Assembly: GCA_019090585.1 (NCBI GenBank)
Contig: JAHRVR010000001.1
Coordinates: forward strand, 1-32,043
Direction of reading: 5' to 3'
From: Sphingomonadaceae bacterium
GTDB lineage: Bacteria > Pseudomonadota > Alphaproteobacteria > Sphingomonadales > Sphingomonadaceae
Length of the DNA: 32,043 nucleotides
A model generated the notes under the pieces. It saw only the letters and a list, made by a program, of their open reading frames with translations. It searched no databases and was not told the DNA's origin. Both the position numbers and the translations under genes were made by a program. Shown piece after piece: positions 8,877 through 17,607 of the stretch (positions within the stretch are counted from its first letter, which is position 1; the number at the start of each line of letters is the position of its first letter).

Positions 8877-11684
8877 GTGAGCGACGATACAGAAATCCCG
8901 AGCACCTTTGGACCAGAGGGCGAATTCAACCGCATCGACATCGTCGATGAAATGAAGACGAGCTACCTCGATTACGCGATGAGCGTTATCGTTAGCCGCG
9001 CCCTCCCCGATGTGCGTGACGGGCTGAAGCCGGTCCACCGGCGCATCCTGTTTGCCAGCCAGGAAGGCGGCATGGTCGCCGGTCGACCCTATCGCAAATC
9101 CGCCAAGATCGTTGGCGACGTGATGGGCAACTACCATCCGCACGGTGACAGCGCGATTTACGATGCTCTGGCGCGCATGACACAGGACTGGTCGATGCGT
9201 CTGCCACTGGTCGATGGCCAGGGCAATTTCGGCTCGATGGATCCGGACCCGCCAGCTTCCATGCGCTATACCGAAGCGCGACTGGCGCGTGTCACCAACA
9301 GCCTGCTTGATGATCTCGATAAGGATACGGTTGATTTTCAGGACAATTATGATGGTTCTCGCCGTGAGCCAAAAGTCCTGCCCGCCAGATTCCCGAACCT
9401 GCTCGTCAATGGCGCCAGCGGCATCGCGGTTGGCATGGCGACCAACATTCCCCCGCACAATCTCGGCGAAGTCATCGACGGCTGCCTCGCTTTTCTCAAC
9501 AACCCGGCGATCACGTCCGAAGAGCTGTTCGAGATCATTCCCGGACCTGATTTCCCAACCGCACCGTTGATCCTCGGCCAATCCGGAGCGCGCGCCGCCC
9601 ATTTGACCGGACGCGGATCAATCCTGATGCGCTGCCGCCATGAGATTGAGGAGGGGCGCGGAGACCGACGTTCGCTCGTTCTGACTTCCATTCCGTTCCA
9701 GGTCGGCAAGTCAAATCTCGTTGAAAAGATTGCCGAGGCGGCAAAGGACAAGCGAGTGGAAGGCATTTCCGACATTCGCGATGAATCCAGTCGTGAAGGC
9801 ATGCGCGTCGTTGTCGATCTCAAACGAGATGCCACACCGGAAGTCGTGCTCAATCAGATCTGGCGTCACAGCCCTGCTCAATCCAGCTTTCCCGCCAACA
9901 TGCTGGCGATCTGCGGAGGACGTCCCGAGGTCCTGAGTCTGCGTGACATCATCAAGGCCTTCGTTACTTTCCGTGAAGAAGTTATCACGCGGCGCACCAA
10001 GTTTGAGCTGAACAAGGCGCGTGACCGGGCGCATATCTTGCTTGGCCTCGTTATCGCCGTCACCAACCTTGACGAAGTGGTGGTGATCATCCGCGGGGCT
10101 TCCAACCCCGCCGAGGCACGTGCCAAACTTCTTACGCGCGACTGGCCGATAGGTGACATCGCGCAGTACATTCGTCTGGTTGAAGCGATCGAACCCGATG
10201 CTGAACAGGAAGGCGGCACTTATCGGCTGTCCGCAGCGCAAGTCAAAGCGATCCTCGATCTGCGCCTTCACCGCCTCACGGCGCTGGGCCGCGACGAGAT
10301 TGGGGACGAGCTTAAGGAACTGGCCGTTGCCATCGAGGAACATCTGTCCATCCTGGCTGATCGCGTGAAGCTATATGGCGTGATGCGCGACGAGCTTATC
10401 GAAGTGCGCGATGCCTATGCCACGCCTCGCGTGTCGGAAATCACCGCCGCTGTCGACGGGATCGACGATGAAGACCTGATCGCGCGCGATGAGATGGTCG
10501 TGACCGTCACGCTGGATGGTTATATCAAGCGCACTCCGCTCTCCACCTTCAGGGCGCAAAACCGGGGCGGCAAGGGCCGTGCCGGCATGGCGACCAAGGA
10601 AGAGGACGCCATTTCGGACATGTTCGTCACTTCGACGCACAATCCGGTGCTGTTCTTCTCAACATCGGGCAAAGTCTATCGCCTCAAGGTCTGGAAACTG
10701 CCCGAAGGCAGCCCTACCACGCGCGGTCGCCCGATCATCAATCTCCTTCCTGCGCTTGACGAAGGGGAAACAATCGCAACGGTCCTTCCTCTGCCGGAAG
10801 ATGAAAATACCTGGGGCGCGCTGCACGTCGTTTTTGCGACCGCCAAGGGCGGCGTTCGCCGTAACAGCATGAGTGCCTTCACAAATGTCCCGTCTAACGG
10901 CAAGTTTGCCATGCGTTTCGAGGACAAATCCGGCGACAGGCTCATCGGTGTTGCCCTGCTCGACAGCAATGACGATGTCCTGCTGGCATCGCGCAATGGC
11001 AAGGCCATCCGTTTCGCCGGCGATGATATACGTGAGTTCCGCAGCCGCACTTCAACCGGGGTGCGCGGCATGAACTTGAAAGGCGATGACGAAGTCATAT
11101 CGCTCTCGATCCTTCACCGCGTCGGGACGAACGCGGAAGAACGCGAGGACTACCTCCGTTTCGCGCCCTGGAAGGCCGAGAAAGAGGGCGAACCACAACT
11201 CTCTGCGGAGCGCTTCGAGGAATTGGCCGAAAGCGAACAGTTCATCCTGACGGTATGCGCCAATGGATATGGCAAACTGTCTTCTGCATACGAATACCGC
11301 CGGATCGGACGTGGCGGTCAGGGCATCGTCAACATCGACAACATCGAACGCAACGGCCCGGTCGTGGCGAGCTTTGCAGCCAGCAAAGAGCACCAGCTGA
11401 TGCTGGTGACCAATCAGGCAAAGCTCATTCGTATCAGCCTGAATTCTCTGCGAGTGATCGGACGAAACAGTGCCGGCGTGCGCCTGTTTGACGTTGCTGA
11501 GGGCGAATTCGTTGTCAGCACGGTCAGGATTGATGACGAGGCCGATCCTGAAAACGAGGCCGAAGAGGCCGTCACCGAGGAAATGCTCGGTCGCGGTTCC
11601 AACGAGACAGAGCCTTATACCACACTGGACCGCGATGATCCGCCGCCTACCGAACCGGGAGGGGACGCGGAGGACGAAGATTGA
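8877..11684 (+). CDS. gyrA: DNA gyrase subunit A (GTG start)
   Basis: SYLDYAMSVIVSRALPDVRDGLKPVHRRIL, QRDR HPHGDSAIYDALARM, ARLARVTNSLL, GMATNIPPHNLGEVIDG; C-terminal beta-pinwheel and acidic tail. Confidence 0.97.
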   Translation: MSDDTEIPSTFGPEGEFNRIDIVDEMKTSYLDYAMSVIVSRALPDVRDGLKPVHRRILFASQEGGMVAGRPYRKSAKIVGDVMGNYHPHGDSAIYDALARMTQDWSMRLPLVDGQGNFGSMDPDPPASMRYTEARLARVTNSLLDDLDKDTVDFQDNYDGSRREPKVLPARFPNLLVNGASGIAVGMATNIPPHNLGEVIDGCLAFLNNPAITSEELFEIIPGPDFPTAPLILGQSGARAAHLTGRGSILMRCRHEIEEGRGDRRSLVLTSIPFQVGKSNLVEKIAEAAKDKRVEGISDIRDESSREGMRVVVDLKRDATPEVVLNQIWRHSPAQSSFPANMLAICGGRPEVLSLRDIIKAFVTFREEVITRRTKFELNKARDRAHILLGLVIAVTNLDEVVVIIRGASNPAEARAKLLTRDWPIGDIAQYIRLVEAIEPDAEQEGGTYRLSAAQVKAILDLRLHRLTALGRDEIGDELKELAVAIEEHLSILADRVKLYGVMRDELIEVRDAYATPRVSEITAAVDGIDDEDLIARDEMVVTVTLDGYIKRTPLSTFRAQNRGGKGRAGMATKEEDAISDMFVTSTHNPVLFFSTSGKVYRLKVWKLPEGSPTTRGRPIINLLPALDEGETIATVLPLPEDENTWGALHVVFATAKGGVRRNSMSAFTNVPSNGKFAMRFEDKSGDRLIGVALLDSNDDVLLASRNGKAIRFAGDDIREFRSRTSTGVRGMNLKGDDEVISLSILHRVGTNAEEREDYLRFAPWKAEKEGEPQLSAERFEELAESEQFILTVCANGYGKLSSAYEYRRIGRGGQGIVNIDNIERNGPVVASFAASKEHQLMLVTNQAKLIRISLNSLRVIGRNSAGVRLFDVAEGEFVVSTVRIDDEADPENEAEEAVTEEMLGRGSNETEPYTTLDRDDPPPTEPGGDAEDED

Positions 11685-11688
11685 TCGA

Positions 11689-12357
11689 CTAGTCTTCGCG
11701 CGCCGCCCGGTCACCGCGTAAGGTCTGAATTGCGCCGGTGCAGATCAGGAAATGCCCCAGATAGAACAGAGGCCAGGCAAGCAGGTTGCCCGCTTCACTG
11801 TCTCCAAGCGGCCCCATCCCGGCAATGCTGATCAGGCTTGAGGCCACATAGAACGTAGCCCCGGCCCCAACCCGGTATCGCGGGAATACACTTACCCAGG
11901 CCGAAGCTGCCATCCCTCCCACGGCCAGTCCAAAAGTCGCCGCCGTTGCCTGTGCCGGATGGCCGGCTGCCATGAACCACGCAATAAGGGGCGTAAGCAA
12001 AAGCAACGCCGTAGCAGCAATTTTCTGCGATCCTGACGCAGTCTCGCGCCGGTTCTGGATGAAGACGCCGATCAGCAGACCAAGCCCGGCGACCAGTGCA
12101 AGCGTGCCGATGAACACATGAAGTTCGAGCGCAACGACTCCAATTGCGCCAAGCGCCATCGCCCCTGCAATCATCCGGGCATGACCGCTGCCATGCCGGA
12201 GCAATGCGTATAGCGCCAACAACAAGACGGATGCTGCTTCGATCACCATCAGGTACCCACCCGGAAACCGGGCGTCTTTCAGCAGATAATAGGCAATTGC
12301 CGCTGCCAGACTCGCCAGCAAAAAGGGCCGTCTTTCCAGAAGTGCGCGTTTGGGCAT
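11689..12357 (-). CDS. YhhN family (lysoplasmalogenase-like) integral membrane protein
   Basis: Multiple TM helices, LKDARFPGGYLMVIEAASVLLLALYALLRHGS pattern and C-terminal FYLGHFLICTGAIQTLRG. Confidence 0.75.
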   Translation of the reverse strand: MPKRALLERRPFLLASLAAAIAYYLLKDARFPGGYLMVIEAASVLLLALYALLRHGSGHARMIAGAMALGAIGVVALELHVFIGTLALVAGLGLLIGVFIQNRRETASGSQKIAATALLLLTPLIAWFMAAGHPAQATAATFGLAVGGMAASAWVSVFPRYRVGAGATFYVASSLISIAGMGPLGDSEAGNLLAWPLFYLGHFLICTGAIQTLRGDRAARED

Positions 12358-12424
12358 GGGAAAATCCTCTCTCAGGCGCAGCTAAGCCTTGTTTCGACCA
12401 CGCGACAAGCGGTAGGCGCGGGTT

Positions 12425-13747
12425 ATGAGCCATCAAATCCACATTATCGGCGGCGGACTGGCCGGCTGCGAGGCCGCCTGGCAACTCGCACGGCGCGGAA
12501 TTCGCGTTCGTCTTTCTGAAATGCGCGGAACCGGCGAAAGGTCCCCCGCCCATCAGACGGACGCACTGGCAGAACTCGTTTGTTCAAACAGTTTTCGTTC
12601 CGACGACGATACGAAGAATGCGGTCGGGCTGCTCCACCACGAAATGCGGCAGTGTGATTCTCTGGTCATGGCGGCGGCCGCTGTTGCTCAGGTACCCGCA
12701 GGATCGGCTCTTGCGGTGGACCGCGACGTCTTTTCCGCAGAAGTTGAGCGCGAGCTCTCCGCCCTGCCCAATCTGGAGCTAGTGCGCGAGCGAACCGACA
12801 CATTGCCCCCGGAAGGTTTGACGATCGTGGCAACCGGGCCACTCACCGCCGCAACGCTGGCGCAGAGCATCGCCGCAGCCACCGGCAGCGACAGCCTGGC
12901 CTTCTTCGATGCGATCGCCCCGATCATCTATCGCGAAAGCATAGACATGGACATCTGCTGGATGGCCTCGCGGTGGGACAAGGGAGAAACGAAAGACTAC
13001 ATCAACTGTCCGATGGACAGGGAGCAATATCTGGCCTTCCACGCGGGCCTGATCGCGGGTGAAAAAACCAGCTTCAAGGAATGGGAAGAGAACACGCCCT
13101 ATTTCGAAGGCTGTATGCCGATCGAAGTGATGGCCGAACGCGGAGTCGATACGCTCCGCTACGGGCCGATGAAACCGGTGGGACTGGATAACCCACGCAC
13201 CGGCCGCTGGCCTTATGCTGTGGTGCAGTTGCGGCAGGACAACAAGATGGGCACACTGTGGAATATGGTCGGCTTCCAGACGAAGCTGAAGCACGGTGCG
13301 CAAAAGGCGCTGCTGCGAACGATTCCCGGGCTGGAGGGTGCAGAATTTGCACGGCTGGGCGGGCTGCACCGTAACACCTTCCTGAACTCACCGCTGCTTC
13401 TCGACCGGCAGTTTCGCCTCAAGTCCGCGCCGCACATTCGCTTTGCAGGCCAGATTACCGGCTGCGAAGGCTATGTTGAAAGCGCCGCAATTGGCATGAT
13501 GGCTGGGCTCATGGCGGCCTCGGAGATTGCCGGGCGCGAATGGACTGCGCCGCCCCGCTCAACGGCCATGGGCGCCTTGCTTTCCCATGTGACAGGAGAT
13601 GCAGAAGCCGAGAATTATCAGCCGATGAATGTCAATTTCGGCCTGTTCCCGCCGCTGCACGATGTAAAGAAGAAGCAGCGCAAAGAAGCCTATACCAGCC
13701 GTGCCAAAGGGGATTTGGCGACCTGGCTCCCGGCAATCTCGGCCTGA
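12425..13747 (+). CDS. trmFO: Methylenetetrahydrofolate--tRNA-(uracil-5-)-methyltransferase
   Basis: [66 protein letters not shown] motifs. Confidence 0.96.
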   Translation: MSHQIHIIGGGLAGCEAAWQLARRGIRVRLSEMRGTGERSPAHQTDALAELVCSNSFRSDDDTKNAVGLLHHEMRQCDSLVMAAAAVAQVPAGSALAVDRDVFSAEVERELSALPNLELVRERTDTLPPEGLTIVATGPLTAATLAQSIAAATGSDSLAFFDAIAPIIYRESIDMDICWMASRWDKGETKDYINCPMDREQYLAFHAGLIAGEKTSFKEWEENTPYFEGCMPIEVMAERGVDTLRYGPMKPVGLDNPRTGRWPYAVVQLRQDNKMGTLWNMVGFQTKLKHGAQKALLRTIPGLEGAEFARLGGLHRNTFLNSPLLLDRQFRLKSAPHIRFAGQITGCEGYVESAAIGMMAGLMAASEIAGREWTAPPRSTAMGALLSHVTGDAEAENYQPMNVNFGLFPPLHDVKKKQRKEAYTSRAKGDLATWLPAISA

Positions 13748-14215
13748 TCAGCAACGGCATTTCCGCTTGGATGGTTTCTTGGGCCGGGTCTTTGAAAATT
13801 CGCTACGCGACAGTTCAAGATTACCGTCGGCGTCGGCCTTGCCGAACTTGTCGACCGTGGTGACCGCCCATTCCTCAAATGTCAGCAAATTGTTGCCGTC
13901 CACGTCAAGCCTGCGAAATGCAGATGTGCGTCTTGAGAGCATTTCATTGCGCGTGATACGCCCGTCGTGGTCCCGGTCATAAGTGCGAAACCGGCGTTGT
14001 TCGCGTGACAGCTCAGTCGCTTCGGGTGGAACTGGTCCCACCATTCCTTCAAGATCCGCGATTGGTATTTCTTCCGGATCAACAGCAGCCGCGTCCGGAG
14101 CCTCGACAGCAGGCGGTAGCTCGCCCTGCTCCACTTGTGCGCGCCCTTGCAGCCAGAAGAGCCCGGCTGAAACGAACAGCAATGCAGATAAAGCTCCCAG
14201 CACAATTCGGTTCAT
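13748..14215 (-). CDS. EF-hand domain protein, membrane-anchored or secreted
   Basis: N-terminal hydrophobic segment IVLGALSALLFVSAGLFWL and three EF-hand-like loops: DRDHDGRITRNE, DVDGNNLLTFEE, DADGNLELSRSE. Confidence 0.85.
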   Translation of the reverse strand: MNRIVLGALSALLFVSAGLFWLQGRAQVEQGELPPAVEAPDAAAVDPEEIPIADLEGMVGPVPPEATELSREQRRFRTYDRDHDGRITRNEMLSRRTSAFRRLDVDGNNLLTFEEWAVTTVDKFGKADADGNLELSRSEFSKTRPKKPSKRKCRC

Positions 14216-14251
14216 GACCGCTCCCTCTTTCAGCTTGATGCTAGCATCCGA

Positions 14252-14917
14252 TCAGAAACCTAACAATCCGAGACGCATGGCCGGGATAAACGAATGTGCG
14301 GAAATCTCACCGAGGTCCCCGCCCTTGCGCGCCGATCTGGCGGCTAGCCCATGCAGCACGGTCAATGGCCGCAAATCCCGCGGCAAGGCGCTCTTCTCCC
14401 ACTTCAATCCAGCAAAAACGCGCCGGGCAGCCTCCCGATCCTCAGGCGATTCTAGCCGTGTCGCCAAATCGGCGATTGCCCATTCGCGCCCCATCCTTCG
14501 TGCCTGAGAAGATGCCCCTTCATGCCCAAGCAATCCGGCAAGCACGGAAAATGCATCGCCTCTTGCGGCGGCAAGAGCTTCAATCGCCTGATCATCCAGC
14601 GGTGTGCCGCCCGCAAAATGCTCCCACCCATCGACTAGGCCGACGAGTTCGGGTGCCTTCCCCTCCCAGTGGGCAAGAAGCGCAAACAACGGCTCGCCCG
14701 CTGGCCATTGGCCCGGCTCTTGCGAGAGTGCTTCGCGCCACCAGGCAAGCTTGATCTGCGCGAGCACCGGTTCGCTTGTGCGGCGCACAGTGTCCGCTAT
14801 CCGGTTGTCGAAACCCAATAGCGCCAAAGTAGCATCGCGGGCTCTGCGCGGCGCATAAGATAAGGCGAGCCGTTGCAGGATTGGCAGGGTTTCGATCAAC
14901 TCACGCATTTCATGCAA
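14252..14917 (-). CDS. Squalene/phytoene synthase family protein (short)
   Basis: RLALSYAPRRARDATLALLGFDNRIADTVRRTSEPVLAQIKLAWWREAL resembles trans-isoprenyl diphosphate synthase-like short proteins. Confidence 0.7.
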   Translation of the reverse strand: MHEMRELIETLPILQRLALSYAPRRARDATLALLGFDNRIADTVRRTSEPVLAQIKLAWWREALSQEPGQWPAGEPLFALLAHWEGKAPELVGLVDGWEHFAGGTPLDDQAIEALAAARGDAFSVLAGLLGHEGASSQARRMGREWAIADLATRLESPEDREAARRVFAGLKWEKSALPRDLRPLTVLHGLAARSARKGGDLGEISAHSFIPAMRLGLLGF

Positions 14918-15223
14918 GCGTCCGTAAGATTCAAATTAACCAGGATCGACGACCGATTTGTTGCGTCCGGAAATCCCCGGCCCCAACCTGACAGCCATGC
15001 CAGCAGCCTGAAAATCAACGAGGGAACCGTTGCAGCCACAAGGTTTTGAACTGCCACAGTCCCGCTGTCCAGCGCGAGATGATTGCCTGTTTCATCCATT
15101 CGGCGGCCCACGCCATGCGGTATTGTTAAGGATCGGTTTACCCAAATGTTTCAGACTGAAGTCACATTCCGCCGCTAAGTCCTGAACATTAGCAAAGTAA
15201 GTCCTATCACCACAGGTGGCCCT

Positions 15224-16534
15224 ATGTTCAACGCACCACGCCGGTTTTTTCAGAAATTGCTTGGGAACTTAAGCGGCAATGCCGCGATGCTGGTTGCGCT
15301 TGGTATGCCGGTACTGATCGGCGGCACGGGCCTTGCGGTGGACACCGCGCAATGGTTCCTATGGAAGCGCGAATTGCAGCACGCTGTGGATCAGGCCGCA
15401 GTCGGCGGTGCGTGGGCACTTTCCAAGAAAGAATCCGATAGTTATTTCGAGGAACATTTCTACTTTCGTTACCGTGCATGGCAGGAATACAGCAACAACC
15501 GCGCCATCACGAAAGACTTCTCAAGCTGGCCCTCTATCACTCTGGCCAACTACGCAGGTGGCGATAACAACAGTGTCATAGTTGCCGCCTCGGCGACCAA
15601 GAAGCTGCCGTTCAGCGGCTTCATCACCAGCGACTCCGTGACAATTCGAGTGAGAGCGCAAGCATCTTTTGCTTCTGGGGCAGACTACAATGCCTGTCTC
15701 GTTGCCCTGAACGAAAGTGACGATGATACGCTGTCTATTGGTGGCAATGCCACCGTGAAGGCGCAATGCGGCCTTGCTGCACTTTCCTGTGAGGAAGATG
15801 CAGTCGTCATCGATGGGTCTGCAACGGTTGAAACCGATTCAATTGCCACATGCGGCACCGCAAATGTGCCGGAGGAACTTGAGGGTGTTGTGACCGAAGG
15901 TCTCCAGGGTCTTCAGGATATGTATGCGGCCCTGACACCGCCTGACAATCCGACTGCTCAAAACTACAAATGCACCGGCAAGGGCAACAAAAAACAGGCA
16001 TCGATCAGTCCTGGCACATACTCGGGCGGTCTTGTCGTCAAATGCACAACCGTCCTCGCCTCTGGAATCTATGTCATCGACGGAGGCGTGCTTGACCTTG
16101 CCGCAAACTATGATGTCACCGGCACCAATGTGATGTTCGTCCTGAAAAACGGCGCCAGGATGAAGTTTGGCGGCAACGGAAATGGCAACAAGATCACTCT
16201 GACTCCGATCGACGCGGCAACCCTTGCCAACACGCCATATGCCGGCCAGTCAGACGACTATGAAGGTATGCTCGTGTTCGAAGACAGAGATAATAATCCG
16301 TCGAACCCCGGGCATCTACTCAATGGCAATTCACAGTCGCTGATAGAGGGGCTGATCTACCTTCCTTCTGGAGAGATGACAGTGCTCGGCACGGCCGATG
16401 TCGCCTCGCAATGCCTCCAGATCTCTGCCAACAAAATCAGAATTTCGGGCAGCGCGGTACTGGAAACCCTTTGCCCGACTGAGGAAACAACCTCGGTTGG
16501 AACGTCGGTTACTGATGTAAGGCTGGTGGCATGA
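15224..16534 (+). CDS. TadG-like pilus assembly protein without a recognisable vWA MIDAS
   Basis: N-terminal Flp/TadG segment GNAAMLVALGMPVLIGGTGLAVDTAQWFLWKRELQHAVDQAAVGGAWALS; Gly/Thr/Asn-rich C-terminal half. Confidence 0.8.
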   Translation: MFNAPRRFFQKLLGNLSGNAAMLVALGMPVLIGGTGLAVDTAQWFLWKRELQHAVDQAAVGGAWALSKKESDSYFEEHFYFRYRAWQEYSNNRAITKDFSSWPSITLANYAGGDNNSVIVAASATKKLPFSGFITSDSVTIRVRAQASFASGADYNACLVALNESDDDTLSIGGNATVKAQCGLAALSCEEDAVVIDGSATVETDSIATCGTANVPEELEGVVTEGLQGLQDMYAALTPPDNPTAQNYKCTGKGNKKQASISPGTYSGGLVVKCTTVLASGIYVIDGGVLDLAANYDVTGTNVMFVLKNGARMKFGGNGNGNKITLTPIDAATLANTPYAGQSDDYEGMLVFEDRDNNPSNPGHLLNGNSQSLIEGLIYLPSGEMTVLGTADVASQCLQISANKIRISGSAVLETLCPTEETTSVGTSVTDVRLVA

Positions 16535-17046
16535 CCCATTCGCTTCACAAGATCTTCAGGTGCCTTTCCAGGCTTGGCCGCGACAGCAACGGCAGCATGG
16601 TGATTGAAACAGCGCTGGTCACGCCGGTACTTATTCTTATGTCTTTGGGCGGATTCGAAGTCAGCCACATGATATCGCGCCAGCATGAACTGCAAGGCGG
16701 CATTTCCGAAGCCACAGCGATCTCGCTTGCTGCAAATCTTGGGGCGGAAACAGATGTTACCGAGCTCGCTACGCTGCTGCGTAGCTCTCTAGACCTCACG
16801 GACGGACAGGTCGTCGTCCAAAAAGTGTTCCGATGCGATGCCAGCACGAACTTTGTTGAACTCTCATCCGAATGCGAAAATTTCTACGGCAGTTCAACCG
16901 ATAACAGCGGCGGCGGTAACGATGCGGATACCATTTCATCCTATGTGAAGCTGCAACTCACGGACACTTATACGCCGGTCTGGTCAAAGTTCGGCGTCGG
17001 TGGGGCCGTCACTTACAAGGTTGAACGAATGGTCCAACTGTCATGA
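16531..17046 (+). CDS. TadE-like minor pilin
   Basis: GSMVIETALVTPVLILMSLGGFEVSHMISRQHELQ; ATGA overlap with previous gene. Confidence 0.82.
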   Translation: MTHSLHKIFRCLSRLGRDSNGSMVIETALVTPVLILMSLGGFEVSHMISRQHELQGGISEATAISLAANLGAETDVTELATLLRSSLDLTDGQVVVQKVFRCDASTNFVELSSECENFYGSSTDNSGGGNDADTISSYVKLQLTDTYTPVWSKFGVGGAVTYKVERMVQLS

Positions 17047-17483
17047 CACCCAGACTGCCATATCGCGAAGTGTTCAAAGACCGCGATGGCGCAGCGGCCA
17101 TTGAGTTCGCGCTGCTTGCTCCGGTCGTGATCGTGATGCTGTTGGGGGTGCTCATGATCGGCCTCTATATGCAGGACTATAATTCGGTCAGGTCAATCGC
17201 CTTCGATGTTGAACGCTATACGGTCGTTGAATACCAGAAGAACAACAATATGCTGCCCGCGCAAATTACTCAGGTCGCTTACGCGATTGGCAGGCAGTCG
17301 CCTTATAACTTCGACAGCGACCGCCTTTATGCCCTCGTCGAAGAAGAGCCAACAGGCGTGACGGGGGCGAAGAAATATTTGCTCACGCTTTCCTATACAC
17401 CGGCAGAAATCAGCGCGATCATGAAGATCCAGCCGCCGACGATCACGCAGACGCAGTCGATCATCGTCCCAACTGCTTCTTGA
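17043..17483 (+). CDS. TadE/TadF-like minor pilin
   Basis: GAAAIEFALLAPVVIVMLLGVLMIGLYMQDYNSVRS; ATGA overlap with previous gene. Confidence 0.85.
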   Translation: MTPRLPYREVFKDRDGAAAIEFALLAPVVIVMLLGVLMIGLYMQDYNSVRSIAFDVERYTVVEYQKNNNMLPAQITQVAYAIGRQSPYNFDSDRLYALVEEEPTGVTGAKKYLLTLSYTPAEISAIMKIQPPTITQTQSIIVPTAS

Positions 17484-17607
17484 GCGGCCGGGCCGCCGCG
17501 CATGCTCCAACGCACCCCAAGGCGCAATGTGAGCTGCAAACCTTTAGCGCAAATCTCTCCAGATTAACCAATTATATTCGTCAAACCGTTACGGGTTCTG
17601 CCCTAAT

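Noticed and set aside
8613-9602. 329-aa minus ORF antisense to gyrA
   Set aside because: The overlapping gyrA N-terminus is unambiguous; the antisense protein has no family-like motif.
8877-11684. Quinolone-resistance substitutions in GyrA
   Set aside because: The QRDR reads HPHGDSAIYDALARM, with Ser and Asp at the canonical positions 83 and 87.
14896-15111. 71-aa minus ORF upstream of the squalene/phytoene-synthase-like gene
   Set aside because: Overlaps the supported gene start, with no recognisable domain or convincing ribosome binding site.
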